64,000 nt of DNA. It comes from VRUE01 sp963725085. GTDB lineage: Bacteria; Actinomycetota; Thermoleophilia; Solirubrobacterales; 70-9. The stretch spans positions 1 through 64,000 of the forward strand of contig CAVRXM010000005.1 of assembly GCA_963725085.1 (NCBI GenBank), in the 5' to 3' direction. Each line of letters opens with the position of its first letter. Positions within the stretch are counted from its first letter, which is position 1. The notes below the pieces were generated by a model. That model saw only the letters and a program-made list of their open reading frames with translations. It made no database searches and was not told where the DNA came from. Position numbers and translations under genes: made by a program. Shown here piece by piece: positions 9,443 through 16,605 of this stretch.

Positions 9443-10877
9443 TCAGACCAGGTCCGTCTCAACCTCGATGCGGCCCGATTTTGCGGCGTCGGCGAGCGCG
9501 CCGTAGTCGAGCTCGTTCTGATCGGCGTAGCGCTCGGAGAACTCGGCGATCGCCTGGTCGAAGCTCTCGCCCTTGCCGAGGTAGGCGGCGATCGCGATCC
9601 GGTCGCCGGAGCGGGCATGGGCTCGGGCCAGCGTCCAGCCACAGACCCGCCCGTATATCTCCAGCCCCTTCGGCGGCAGGGTCTCGATTTCGACCGAGCG
9701 CTTGCCGTCCCAGAGCTGGCGCACGTAGAAGTCGCGTTCCTTCTCGTCCATGCCGAACGCCGGAAGCCAGCCGAGGAGGATGTCGCTCGATGCCTGCATC
9801 AGCCACTGGCCCTCGACCACCCGCTCGCCGTGGTTGCCGAACTCGCTCGCCCCGGCGTAGGGCTCGAGCACCGAGGCCTCGGCTTCCTTGGCCTGCAGGA
9901 AGAGCGGGTCATGCCCGCCGCGGCCCATCATCAAGAGCACCCAGGCGCGGGTGCCGACGCTGCCGACCCCGACCACCTTGCGGGCCATCTCGACGAACCG
10001 GTAGCTGTCGAAGAGGTGGCGGCGGTCCCCCTTGAGGCTCTCGCGGTAGCGGCCGAGCATCTGTTTGATCCGCTCTTCGAGCTCGTGGCGCTGATCGTCG
10101 GAGACGAGCTCGCGGGCCGGGACGAGCAGCGGTGGATCGCTGATGATCCGCGGCTCGCCGTCGACCTCGTGGACGAGCCGATCGAAGGCCTTGAGGCTGT
10201 TCTTCTTGTGGGCCTTTGCGACGTTCTTTTCCGCCGCCTTCATCTGCTTGCGGTCGGCGACCTCGGCCACTTCGGCGAGCAGGGCGTCGACGTCGAGCCG
10301 CGCGTACCAGACGTCGAGGTTCCCCATCGCCGCAAACCCCCGCATCGCCTCGCGGTATTCGCGCACGGCGCTGAGGACGGCGGCGCGGGTCTCCTTGGCG
10401 GGTGAATTCGCGATCGCGCCCGGCGATCTCAAAGCTCGCCGCGAGGCGCTTGACGTCCCACTCCCAGGGCCCGGGAAGGGTCTCGTCGAAGTCGTTGACG
10501 TCGACGACCAGGCGCCGATCGGGGGCAGCGAAGACGCCGAAGTTGGAGAGGTGGGCATCGCCGCACGCCTGAACCCGCAACCCGGATTGGGGGGTCTTCG
10601 CGAGGTCCATCGCCATGATCGCCGCCGCGCCGCGGAAGAAGGTGAAGGGCGAGGCCAGCATCCGCCCGTAGCGGATCGGGACTAGCTCGGGGACGCGGCT
10701 CTTGGCCTGGCTCTCGAGCAGCTTGACCGGATCTTTCCGGCCCTTCGCCGGCTCCCACTCTCCGTGGCTCGAGCGAGGCGCGTTCTCCCGCGCCGCCTTG
10801 CCTGCGGCCGCGCTCTCATCGGCCGCGCCGAGACGAACTGCGGGCTTGGATTTCGTCGCCGCTGGAGCCATCGTCAT
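9443..10877 (-). CDS. DUF2252 family protein, one frameshift
   Basis: About 477 residues of the DUF2252 family, which resembles aminoglycoside-phosphotransferase/kinase folds but has no proven activity. Family landmarks are RYGRMLASPFTFFRGAAAIMA, CGDAHLSNFG and VNDFDETLPGPWEWDVKRLA, then YRFVEMARKVVGVGSVGTRAW and a C-terminal DQNELDYGAL. The frame breaks at the GGG at 10400-10402; removing one base joins the two halves. The ATG at 10877 overlaps the stop of the upstream secreted-protein gene as ATGA, so the two are translationally coupled. Confidence 0.8.
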
Positions 10878-11261
10878 GAGGAGACCTTGATCGAGCCCGA
10901 TTGGCCCTCGAGGCACTTGTCGCCGTCGTTGAACTTCTTCTGCTTGGCCTTGGCGTAGTAGGTGCCGTCCTTCACCTCGGCGCTCGGCAGAGCGATCCTG
11001 AACTTCCCGTTGCCGCTCGTGGTGCCCTTGCCGAGCGTCGTCTGGTTGCCGCCGTGCTTGCGGATCACCTCCACCTTTCGGCCCTTCAGGCAGCTGCCCT
11101 TCGTCGAATCGATCATGGCCCGAGAAGGTGTTCTTGTCAGAGCTGCGTTCGTGCTTGAACTCGGTGAACCGGGTCGGGAAGGTGGCGGTGTCCGCGTAGG
11201 CCATCCCCGTGCCGAGGGCCAGGGTACCCACTATCAATATCGCGGCCGTTTTCCGGTTCAT
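10874..11261 (-). CDS. Small secreted protein, one frameshift
   Basis: The gene starts with a signal peptide (MNRKTAAILIVGTLALGTGMAYA, cut expected after AYA). A mature part of about 100 residues follows, with one C-terminal pair of cysteines (GSCLKGRKVEV, DKCLEGQSG) and a beta-rich carboxypeptidase-regulatory-like look (GKFRIALP..DGTYYAKA). The frame breaks at the CCC at 11119-11121; dropping one base restores it. It overlaps DUF2252 by ATGA, and its control region carries the 25-bp repeat at 11292. The role is unknown; an envelope protein co-made with DUF2252 is inferred. Confidence 0.6.
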
Positions 11262-11291
11262 CTCTCGATTCGAGCACGCAGGCGCTCTTCC

Positions 11292-11316
11292 CACATCATC
11301 CGAAGCAGGTGAAATG
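11292..11316. promoter_or_regulatory. 25-bp promoter-region repeat with dyad (site 3)
   Basis: Identical to 9383-9407, including TCATC-N7-GGTGA at 11296-11312. It lies 31-55 bp upstream of the secreted-protein/DUF2252 operon start. Two identical control elements in front of two minus-strand units suggest co-regulation of sulfatase and DUF2252. Confidence 0.6.
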
Positions 11317-11331
11317 TACCCCCACTGTGCG

Positions 11332-11679
11332 CTATCGCAGCAGGACCAGCACCACCGTGAGCAGTCCGAGAACCACGCCGCCGACCACCAGGGCGCTGTG
11401 CGCGTAGGGTTGGGGACCCGGGAATTGGCCTTCTGCCAAAGCCCTGTCCACGGTGCGGCGGCGGTGGCTGCCGTAGATCAGCACCGCGATGCCGTAAACG
11501 GCAAAGAGGACGCCTGCGACGTCGTATGGCCAGCGCTCGCCACTGTCTTCGAGTCCCGGGATGACTCGGCCGACGGCCAGCGCCACGGCGAGCGCGGTGA
11601 GGCCGGTTCGCCACCAGGCGAGCTCGGTGCGCTCGCTGGCGAGACGGGTGCGTCTTGACGCATCGGGGGTCTCGTCCAT
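11332..11679 (-). CDS. DUF202 (YidH-type) membrane protein
   Basis: A 115-residue protein with an N-terminal DASRRTRLASERTELAWWRTGLTALAVALAVGR motif region that marks the DUF202 family, followed by three membrane spans (about 28-45, 56-74 and 96-114). DUF202 proteins are small inner-membrane proteins of unclear function. The ATG at 11679 has GGAGAT upstream and is preferred to a longer form. It is divergent from glutamate decarboxylase, and the dyad at 11768 lies between them. Confidence 0.8.
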   Translation of the reverse strand: MDETPDASRRTRLASERTELAWWRTGLTALAVALAVGRVIPGLEDSGERWPYDVAGVLFAVYGIAVLIYGSHRRRTVDRALAEGQFPGPQPYAHSALVVGGVVLGLLTVVLVLLR

Positions 11680-11767
11680 CGTTGATCTCCAATCGGACTT
11701 GACCAATGTTCGACCCCCCTTTGAGGATCCCTACAGCTCGAGCCCTGAGGGAGACCAAAGAAGAAGT

Positions 11768-11784
11768 TCACCCCGAATGGGTGA
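11768..11784. promoter_or_regulatory. Shared dyad TCACC-N7-GGTGA, site 4
   Basis: A perfect 5-bp dyad (extended TCACCC/GGGTGA) with spacer ccgaatg, between the DUF202 gene and glutamate decarboxylase. Like sites 1-3 it keeps a CGAA near the left half-site. It lies 38 bp upstream of the decarboxylase ATG, where an operator could control one or both genes. Confidence 0.5.
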
Positions 11785-11821
11785 TGTGGGTTCCCAGGAG
11801 GGCCGCTTAGGCTCGACCTCG

Positions 11822-13198
11822 ATGGGGAACCCGAAGACTCCCAGCGCAGGCGAGGTTCTCTACGGAGCCAGGTTCCTGACCGAGGACGCCCCCGACCACG
11901 AGTTTCCGGGCGACGGGATGTCGGCGATCGACGCAATGCGCCTGGTCGGCGAGGAACTCAAAATCGAGGGCGACCCGGACCGCAACCTGGCGACCTTCGT
12001 CACTACCTGGATGGAGCCCGAGGCCCAGCGCCTGATCGGCGAGAACCTCCACCGCAACTTCATCGACCACGCCGAGTATCCGATCTCGGCCGAGATCGAG
12101 CAGCGCTGCGTGCGGATGCTCGCCGATCTCTTCAATGCCCCCGGCGAGACGACCGGCGCCCGCACCCAGGGATCTTCGGAGGCGATCATGCTTGGCGCCC
12201 TCTCGCTGAAGTGGAAATGGCGCCAGCGCCGCGAAGCCGCGGACAAGCCGACCGACTCCCCAAACCTCATTTTTGGCGGCGACGTCCACGTCGTCTGGGA
12301 GAAGTTCTGCCGCTACTTCGACGTCGAGCCGCGGATCGTGCCGCTGGCCGAGGGCAAGTACACGATCGGCCCCGATGACGTCGAGCCCCACCTCGACGAG
12401 AACACGATCGGCGTCGCCGCCGTCCTCGGCACGACCTTCACCGGCCACCGCGACGACATCGTCGGGATCAACGACCTCCTGGTCAAGCTCAGAGACGAGA
12501 AGGGCCTCGATATCCCGATCCACATCGACGCCGCCTCGGGCGGCTTCGTCTGGCCCTTCCTCTACCCGCACTCGGAGTGGGACTTCCGGCTCGAGCAGGT
12601 GCGCTCGATCAACGTCTCCGGGCACAAGTTCGGCCTCGTCTACCCCGGGATCGGCTGGCTGATATTCCGCGAAAAGGACGACCTCGCCTCCGACCTCGTC
12701 TTCGAGGAGAACTACCTGGGCAAGACCGACGCCACTTTCACTCTCAACTTCTCGACCGGCGCGGCGATGGTTCTCGCCCAGTACTACAACTTCGTCCGCC
12801 TCGGCCGTGAGGGATATGCCTACATCATCGGGATCATGGAGAAGAACGCCCGAAATCTGGCCGAGCAGCTCAGCGCCGAGGGCGACTTCGAACTGATCGA
12901 CCCCGACGCCGAGCAGCTGCCGCTGGTCGCGTTCAGGCTTGCGGGCGAGAAGCCATATGACGAGTTTGACGTCGCCTGGCAGCTATCCGCCGAGCGCGGC
13001 TGGATGGTGCCGGCCTACACGCTGCCGCCGAACGCGCAGGACGTGAAGGTGATGCGGGCGCTGGTCAAGGAGACGCTGAGCCGGGCACAGGTCGACCGCC
13101 TGGCCGCCGACATCAAAGAAGCCTGCGCCACCCTCGAGAAGAAGGGCGGCGCGCACGAGTCCGAGCGGGTGCATGTGAAGACCGGCACCGGCTACTAG
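11822..13198 (+). CDS. gadB: Glutamate decarboxylase
   Basis: A 458-residue PLP enzyme that converts glutamate to GABA and CO2 while consuming a proton, which helps cells in acid. Family marks are the N-terminal YGARFLTEDAPDHEFPGDGM, GSSEAIMLG, HIDAASGGFVWPF with the PLP aspartate, and the Schiff-base lysine (about K269) in SGHKFGLVYPG. The length is typical of GadA/B. The ATG at 11822 gives the standard N-terminus; no strong Shine-Dalgarno is seen. A DUF6325 module follows within 14 bp, so it may share the message. No glutamate/GABA antiporter is present in the window. Confidence 0.9.
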   Translation: MGNPKTPSAGEVLYGARFLTEDAPDHEFPGDGMSAIDAMRLVGEELKIEGDPDRNLATFVTTWMEPEAQRLIGENLHRNFIDHAEYPISAEIEQRCVRMLADLFNAPGETTGARTQGSSEAIMLGALSLKWKWRQRREAADKPTDSPNLIFGGDVHVVWEKFCRYFDVEPRIVPLAEGKYTIGPDDVEPHLDENTIGVAAVLGTTFTGHRDDIVGINDLLVKLRDEKGLDIPIHIDAASGGFVWPFLYPHSEWDFRLEQVRSINVSGHKFGLVYPGIGWLIFREKDDLASDLVFEENYLGKTDATFTLNFSTGAAMVLAQYYNFVRLGREGYAYIIGIMEKNARNLAEQLSAEGDFELIDPDAEQLPLVAFRLAGEKPYDEFDVAWQLSAERGWMVPAYTLPPNAQDVKVMRALVKETLSRAQVDRLAADIKEACATLEKKGGAHESERVHVKTGTGY

Positions 13199-13211
13199 GG
13201 TGGCAAGCGGG

Positions 13212-13655
13212 ATGGGCACGGATGAGATCGAGGAGATGGGGCCGGTCGACTACCTGTTGGTCGAGTGGCCGGGACGCCAACCGCATGGTGAGGTTGCCCC
13301 CTATTTGATCGACCTGGTGGACCGGGGCCTGATCCGCGTCCTCGACCTGGCGGTCATCGCAAAGGGGGAGGACGGCTCGGTCGCCCGAATCGAGATCTCA
13401 GACGTCGGCGGCGAGGTCGAGGAGTTCGCGGCCTTCGAAGGGGCCTCCTCAGGTCTGCTCTCCGATGAGGACACCTCGGAGGCGGGCTCGGCCCTCGAGC
13501 CCGGGACCTCGGCGGCTCTGCTCGTCTATGAGAATCGGTGGGCGGCGCCCTTCGCGACCGCGGTCCGCCGCTCGGGTGGCCAGCTCGTCGCCAGCGGTCG
13601 CATACCCATTCAAGCGATCCTCGCCGCACTCGATGCGGTCGAGGAATCGTCCTAG
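13212..13655 (+). CDS. DUF6325 family protein, module copy 2
   Basis: A 147-residue acidic protein that differs from the copy at 19306 in only four residues. Motifs are MGPVDYLLVEWP, LIRVLDLAVIAKGEDGS and RWAAPFATAVRRSGGQLVASGRIP. The ATG at 13212 matches the start of copy 3; a GTG at 13200 is also in frame. It follows glutamate decarboxylase by 13 bp and precedes its SHOCT partner by 16 bp. Its function is unknown. The near identity to copy 3 indicates a recent duplication of about 740 bp. Confidence 0.85.
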   Translation: MGTDEIEEMGPVDYLLVEWPGRQPHGEVAPYLIDLVDRGLIRVLDLAVIAKGEDGSVARIEISDVGGEVEEFAAFEGASSGLLSDEDTSEAGSALEPGTSAALLVYENRWAAPFATAVRRSGGQLVASGRIPIQAILAALDAVEESS

Positions 13656-13671
13656 AGAAGGAGGAGTAACC

Positions 13672-13939
13672 ATGCCCGGATTGCTTCGAGGAGTCGCACG
13701 GACGGCCGTGATCGCCGGAACCGCGACGTCGGTCAGCAACCGCGTCTCGCGCCGCCAGGGACAGCGCTGGCAGACACAGGAAGAAGAGCAACAGCAGCAG
13801 GCGGCTCCGGCTCCGGCTCCGGCTCCAGCCGGAAAAGTCCACGGTCGACCAGCTGAAGGAGCTGGGCGAACTGAAACAGCAGGGCATCCTCACCGAGGAG
13901 GAGTTCGCCGCGCAGAAGGCGAAGATCCTCGGCGCCTAA
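13672..13939 (+). CDS. SHOCT-domain partner protein, copy 2, one frameshift
   Basis: About 89 residues. A basic, weakly hydrophobic N-terminus (MPGLLRGVARTAVIAGTATSVSNRVSRRQG) and a Gln/Ala/Pro linker lead to a C-terminal SHOCT helix pair (STVDQLKELGELKQQGILTEEEFAAQKAKIL). A single extra base near 13828-13832 breaks the frame inside the repetitive linker; the copy at 19765 is intact. A strong GAAGGAGG site precedes the ATG. SHOCT domains are short oligomerisation or tethering modules. Pairing with DUF6325 in every copy suggests a complex. Confidence 0.8.
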
Positions 13940-13953
13940 GGGCGTGGTTCGGT

Positions 13954-14895
13954 ATGAGGGATAGAGCGTCCTGCTGCGCGCCTCGCGCCGGGCGTGGGGG
14001 CTCGGTCGATGCGCCACGCTCGTCCCTGCGCCGCGGCTCGACCGCTGGAATGATCCGGTTGGTGGGCGGCACTTTCCTGATGGGCACTGAGGATCTGGAT
14101 GGCTTCCGGAGTGACGGCGAGGGCCCTGTGCGCCGGGTGACTCTCGACCCGTTCTGGATCGACCCGGTGGCCGTCACGACTGAGCGTTTCGCAGAGTTTG
14201 TCGCCGAGACGGGTCATGTGACCGATGCCGAGCGCTACGGATGGTCGTTCGTCTTCGCCGGGTTGCTACCGGACGACTTTCCCGCGGCCAGTGCTGTTGC
14301 TGAGGCTCCCTGGTGGCGTCAGGTTTTCGGCGCCGACTGGAAGCATCCCGAGGGACCTCGTTCCGATCTTGCCAACCTGGCAGAACACCCCGTCGTCCAC
14401 GTCTCCTGGTCGGACTCGGCCGCCTTCTGTGAGTGGGCCGGCCTGCGGCTTCCGAGCGAGGCGGAGTGGGAGCATGCGGCGCGGGGCGGGCTCGAGCAGA
14501 AGCGCTTCCCGTGGGGAGATGAGCGCGAGCCGGGCGGCGAGCACCGGATGAACGTCTGGCAGGGGGTGTTTCCGTCGCAGAACACCCTCGAGGATGGCTA
14601 CTTCGGCACCTGTCCCGTACGTGCCTTCCCGGCGAACGGCTATGGCCTTTACAACACCTCCGGGAACGTCTGGGAATGGTGTGCGGACTGGTTCGATCCC
14701 GACTTTCATGCCGCCACCGGGGCGCCACGCAAGAACCCCACCGGCCCGCCGGAAGGGCAGGCGAAGGTGACACGCGGCGGCTCCTATCTCTGCCACGATT
14801 CCTACTGCAACCGCTATCGGGTCGCCGCACGTAACTCGAACGAGCCTCGCGATTCGACCGGGAACCTTGGCTTTCGCTGCGCACGCGACGCCTGA
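13954..14895 (+). CDS. Formylglycine-generating enzyme
   Basis: A 313-residue FGE/SUMF1-type oxidase that converts the sulfatase Cys in CxPxR to formylglycine with O2 and copper. The two copper-binding catalytic cysteines are present as C280 and C285 in YLCHDSYC. The C-terminal signature SGNVWEWCADWF, then RGGSYLCHDSYCNRYRVAAR and GNLGFRCA is complete. The N-terminus has an extra CCAP segment seen in some bacterial members. The start is uncertain (ATG 13954 or ATG 14050, which begins MIRLVGGTFLMG). Its likely client is the arylsulfatase at 6901-9317, whose CSPTR motif needs it. Confidence 0.9.
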   Translation: MRDRASCCAPRAGRGGSVDAPRSSLRRGSTAGMIRLVGGTFLMGTEDLDGFRSDGEGPVRRVTLDPFWIDPVAVTTERFAEFVAETGHVTDAERYGWSFVFAGLLPDDFPAASAVAEAPWWRQVFGADWKHPEGPRSDLANLAEHPVVHVSWSDSAAFCEWAGLRLPSEAEWEHAARGGLEQKRFPWGDEREPGGEHRMNVWQGVFPSQNTLEDGYFGTCPVRAFPANGYGLYNTSGNVWEWCADWFDPDFHAATGAPRKNPTGPPEGQAKVTRGGSYLCHDSYCNRYRVAARNSNEPRDSTGNLGFRCARDA

Positions 14896-14915
14896 CGGGC
14901 GCGGTGGGGCCTGCG

Positions 14916-15591
14916 CTAGACGATGTCCTCGACGTCTCGCTCGACGGCCTCCTCGAGCATTCGGAGCCTGTGGAGGCGTGGTGCCTTCACCGTCCTTCCG
15001 GTCCCGAGCGTGGCGAGCGCATTTGATGAGAAAGCAGGCAGCCCCCAGGCAGGTATTGAAGTTGGCGGCGGCAAGGTCGAGGATCGAACCGGTCGATGGA
15101 ACGACGTACCCGGCGATCGCAGAGATCCCGAAGAACACACAGCCCAGCAGGTTGACTGCGGGCTCCCACCAACCGGCGTCATCGCGGAGCGGCATCACCC
15201 CACGGCGCGGTGAGGCCCTGTAGGCGATCACCCCCGAGATCAGGAAGCAGAGCGAACCGAGGGCGTCCGGCCGCCAGACCAGGGTGTCGTACGCGGTGTT
15301 GGAGACCGCCGTCTGGGTTGCCTGAAATGTCGTGACATTGAAGAACAGGGTTCCCGCGGACTGAATCGCCGCGGCGCGCCAGGCCGCCCGGCCTGGGTCT
15401 GACCAATGGCGCTCAGGCCATGCGAGCCAACTCTGAAGGGCGCCGCCGGTGGTGAACAGGATCGAGCCGATGAAGAAGGTGAGCTCGTCGGCACGCTCAC
15501 CGACGAGTTCGGCGTAGCCGGGAAACGGCGCGATCAGGAAGCAGGTCGCGCCGAGGGCAAAGAACAGGGCCATCCAACGCGGCTGTGTCAT
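14916..15591 (-). CDS. Multi-pass membrane protein (YrhK-like end), possible frameshift
   Basis: A membrane protein of about 224 residues. Spans are predicted at about 7-25, 38-58, 76-95, 105-125 and 150-200, and the last part (NLLGCVFFGISAIAGYVVPSTG, then NFNTCLGAACFLI) resembles YrhK-type pairs of spans. The uninterrupted frame runs on antisense through the formylglycine-generating enzyme, which is unlikely. A one-base shift near 15000 gives a natural helical end (RLRMLEEAVERDVEDIV) stopping at 14916. The role is unknown. Confidence 0.5.
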
Positions 15592-15598
15592 GGCAATC

Positions 15599-15631
15599 GG
15601 AGCGCTGGCGAGTGCTCCTCGCCAGCGCTCC
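15599..15631 (-). terminator. Perfect 14-bp hairpin after the DUF7144 gene
   Basis: The arms 15599-15612 and 15618-15631 pair perfectly around a 5-base loop. It lies just downstream of the DUF7144 gene on the minus strand. There is no T tract, as with the other hairpins at gene ends in this window. Confidence 0.65.
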
Positions 15632-15657
15632 GGCTCAGCGTTCGGTTCAGGTGGGGC

Positions 15658-16080
15658 TCAGCCGCGGGGCGCTCCAGCACCGGTGCCGGTACTCCCGGGC
15701 AGCCTCTCTTCTTCGACCGGATCGCCATATACGACCAGCCCGTGGATGCACCAGAGGCAGATCGCAAAGACGCCGAGCGCCCAGAACGGGTAGGCGCCTC
15801 CGACCGCGAGCAGCGACGCCAGTGCCCCGAGGCTTGCGGCGATAATCCCGATCACGCGCCCGTAGGTTCCACCGGTGAACAGCGAGAACCCCGCGAACAG
15901 CTCCACCACGCCGATGATCAGCGTTACCCATCCCCAGGTATGCAGGTTCCCGAGAACGAAATGATTTTCGCCGACCCAGAAGTTGGCATCGGCAATCGCC
16001 CCGATTCCATAGATGATGTTGAGGGTGCCGGCGATCAACAGCAGAATCGCAACGAATACAGCGCGGCCCAAGCCTCTCAT
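15658..16080 (-). CDS. DUF7144 family membrane protein
   Basis: A 140-residue protein with four spans. The conserved pattern is LIAGTLNIIYGIGAIADANFWV, then HTWGWVTLIIGVVELFAGFSLFTGGTYGR and YPFWALGVFAICLWCIHGLVVYG. Members are common in actinobacteria and functionally uncharacterised. AAGGAG precedes the ATG at 16080. It is divergent from the SHOCT gene at 16308. A strong hairpin follows its stop. Confidence 0.8.
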   Translation of the reverse strand: MRGLGRAVFVAILLLIAGTLNIIYGIGAIADANFWVGENHFVLGNLHTWGWVTLIIGVVELFAGFSLFTGGTYGRVIGIIAASLGALASLLAVGGAYPFWALGVFAICLWCIHGLVVYGDPVEEERLPGSTGTGAGAPRG

Positions 16081-16250
16081 GGTTGTTTCTCCTTTCGTGG
16101 TCAACCACCATGCGGCGGCCGATCCGCCCGTAACGGGCTTTCAGTGTCGATTCGGACGGTATGCCTGGTGGATGAGCGCGGCATCGCCCTCTTCGGGTGA
16201 TTCGAGAATGCCCGTGTCGGCGTGCGTGAGTAACCACGAAACCTAGGTAA

Positions 16251-16272
16251 TTTCACCCGGATTGCAGGATGA
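16251..16272. promoter_or_regulatory. Related element ATTTCACC...GGATGA (site 5, looser)
   Basis: It shares ATTTCACC and GGATGA with the minus-strand reading of sites 2 and 3, but the half-sites are 10 rather than 7 bases apart. It lies in the divergent gap between DUF7144 and the SHOCT gene. It may be a degenerate site or coincidence. Confidence 0.25.
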
Positions 16273-16307
16273 CATTTGCCGTCGTTTGCGATCCCATTTG
16301 GATCAGG

Positions 16308-16490
16308 ATGCCGCTGATCGGAAGAGATGGGCCGGGTAGGCGAGACGCGCCGAGTCGAGAGGCGGCGGGGGGACCCTCCGAGGATGAGCGGGCCGAGGCC
16401 TTGGGAAAGCTGAAGGAGCTGCTCGATTCCGGTGTGCTGACGGAGGAGCAGTACGAGGCCGAGAGGCAGAAGATCCTTCGGCGAGGGTAG
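16308..16490 (+). CDS. Stand-alone SHOCT-domain mini-protein
   Basis: About 60 residues. A basic, glycine-rich N-terminus leads into a classic SHOCT end (AEALGKLKELLDSGVLTEEQYEAERQKIL). Unlike the other SHOCT proteins here it has no adjacent DUF6325 gene. The ATG at 16308 is chosen because the alternative at 16269 lies inside the promoter-like element; either is possible. A perfect 12-bp hairpin follows at 16513. Confidence 0.6.
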   Translation: MPLIGRDGPGRRDAPSREAAGGPSEDERAEALGKLKELLDSGVLTEEQYEAERQKILRRG

Positions 16491-16512
16491 CCGGTCTTGC
16501 GTCCGTAGTTGC

Positions 16513-16545
16513 CCCTATCCGGGGAGGTGATTACCCCGGATAGGG
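16513..16545 (+). terminator. Perfect 12-bp hairpin after the SHOCT gene
   Basis: The arms CCCTATCCGGGG (16513-16524) and CCCCGGATAGGG (16534-16545) enclose a 9-base loop between the SHOCT gene and the LuxR-type gene. No T tract follows. It probably ends the SHOCT transcript, but an operator role cannot be excluded. Confidence 0.6.
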
Positions 16546-16605
16546 CACGACTCGAATCCGCTATAGGCTTCATCTGCGTTGGGGGCGGAGGCGGAAAGGT
16601 CCAGT

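Noticed and set aside
9443..11294. A single 461-codon gene spanning the secreted protein and DUF2252
   Set aside because: It is produced by two indels. Correct frames give a signal-peptide protein and DUF2252 joined by an ATGA overlap, each with recognisable sequence.
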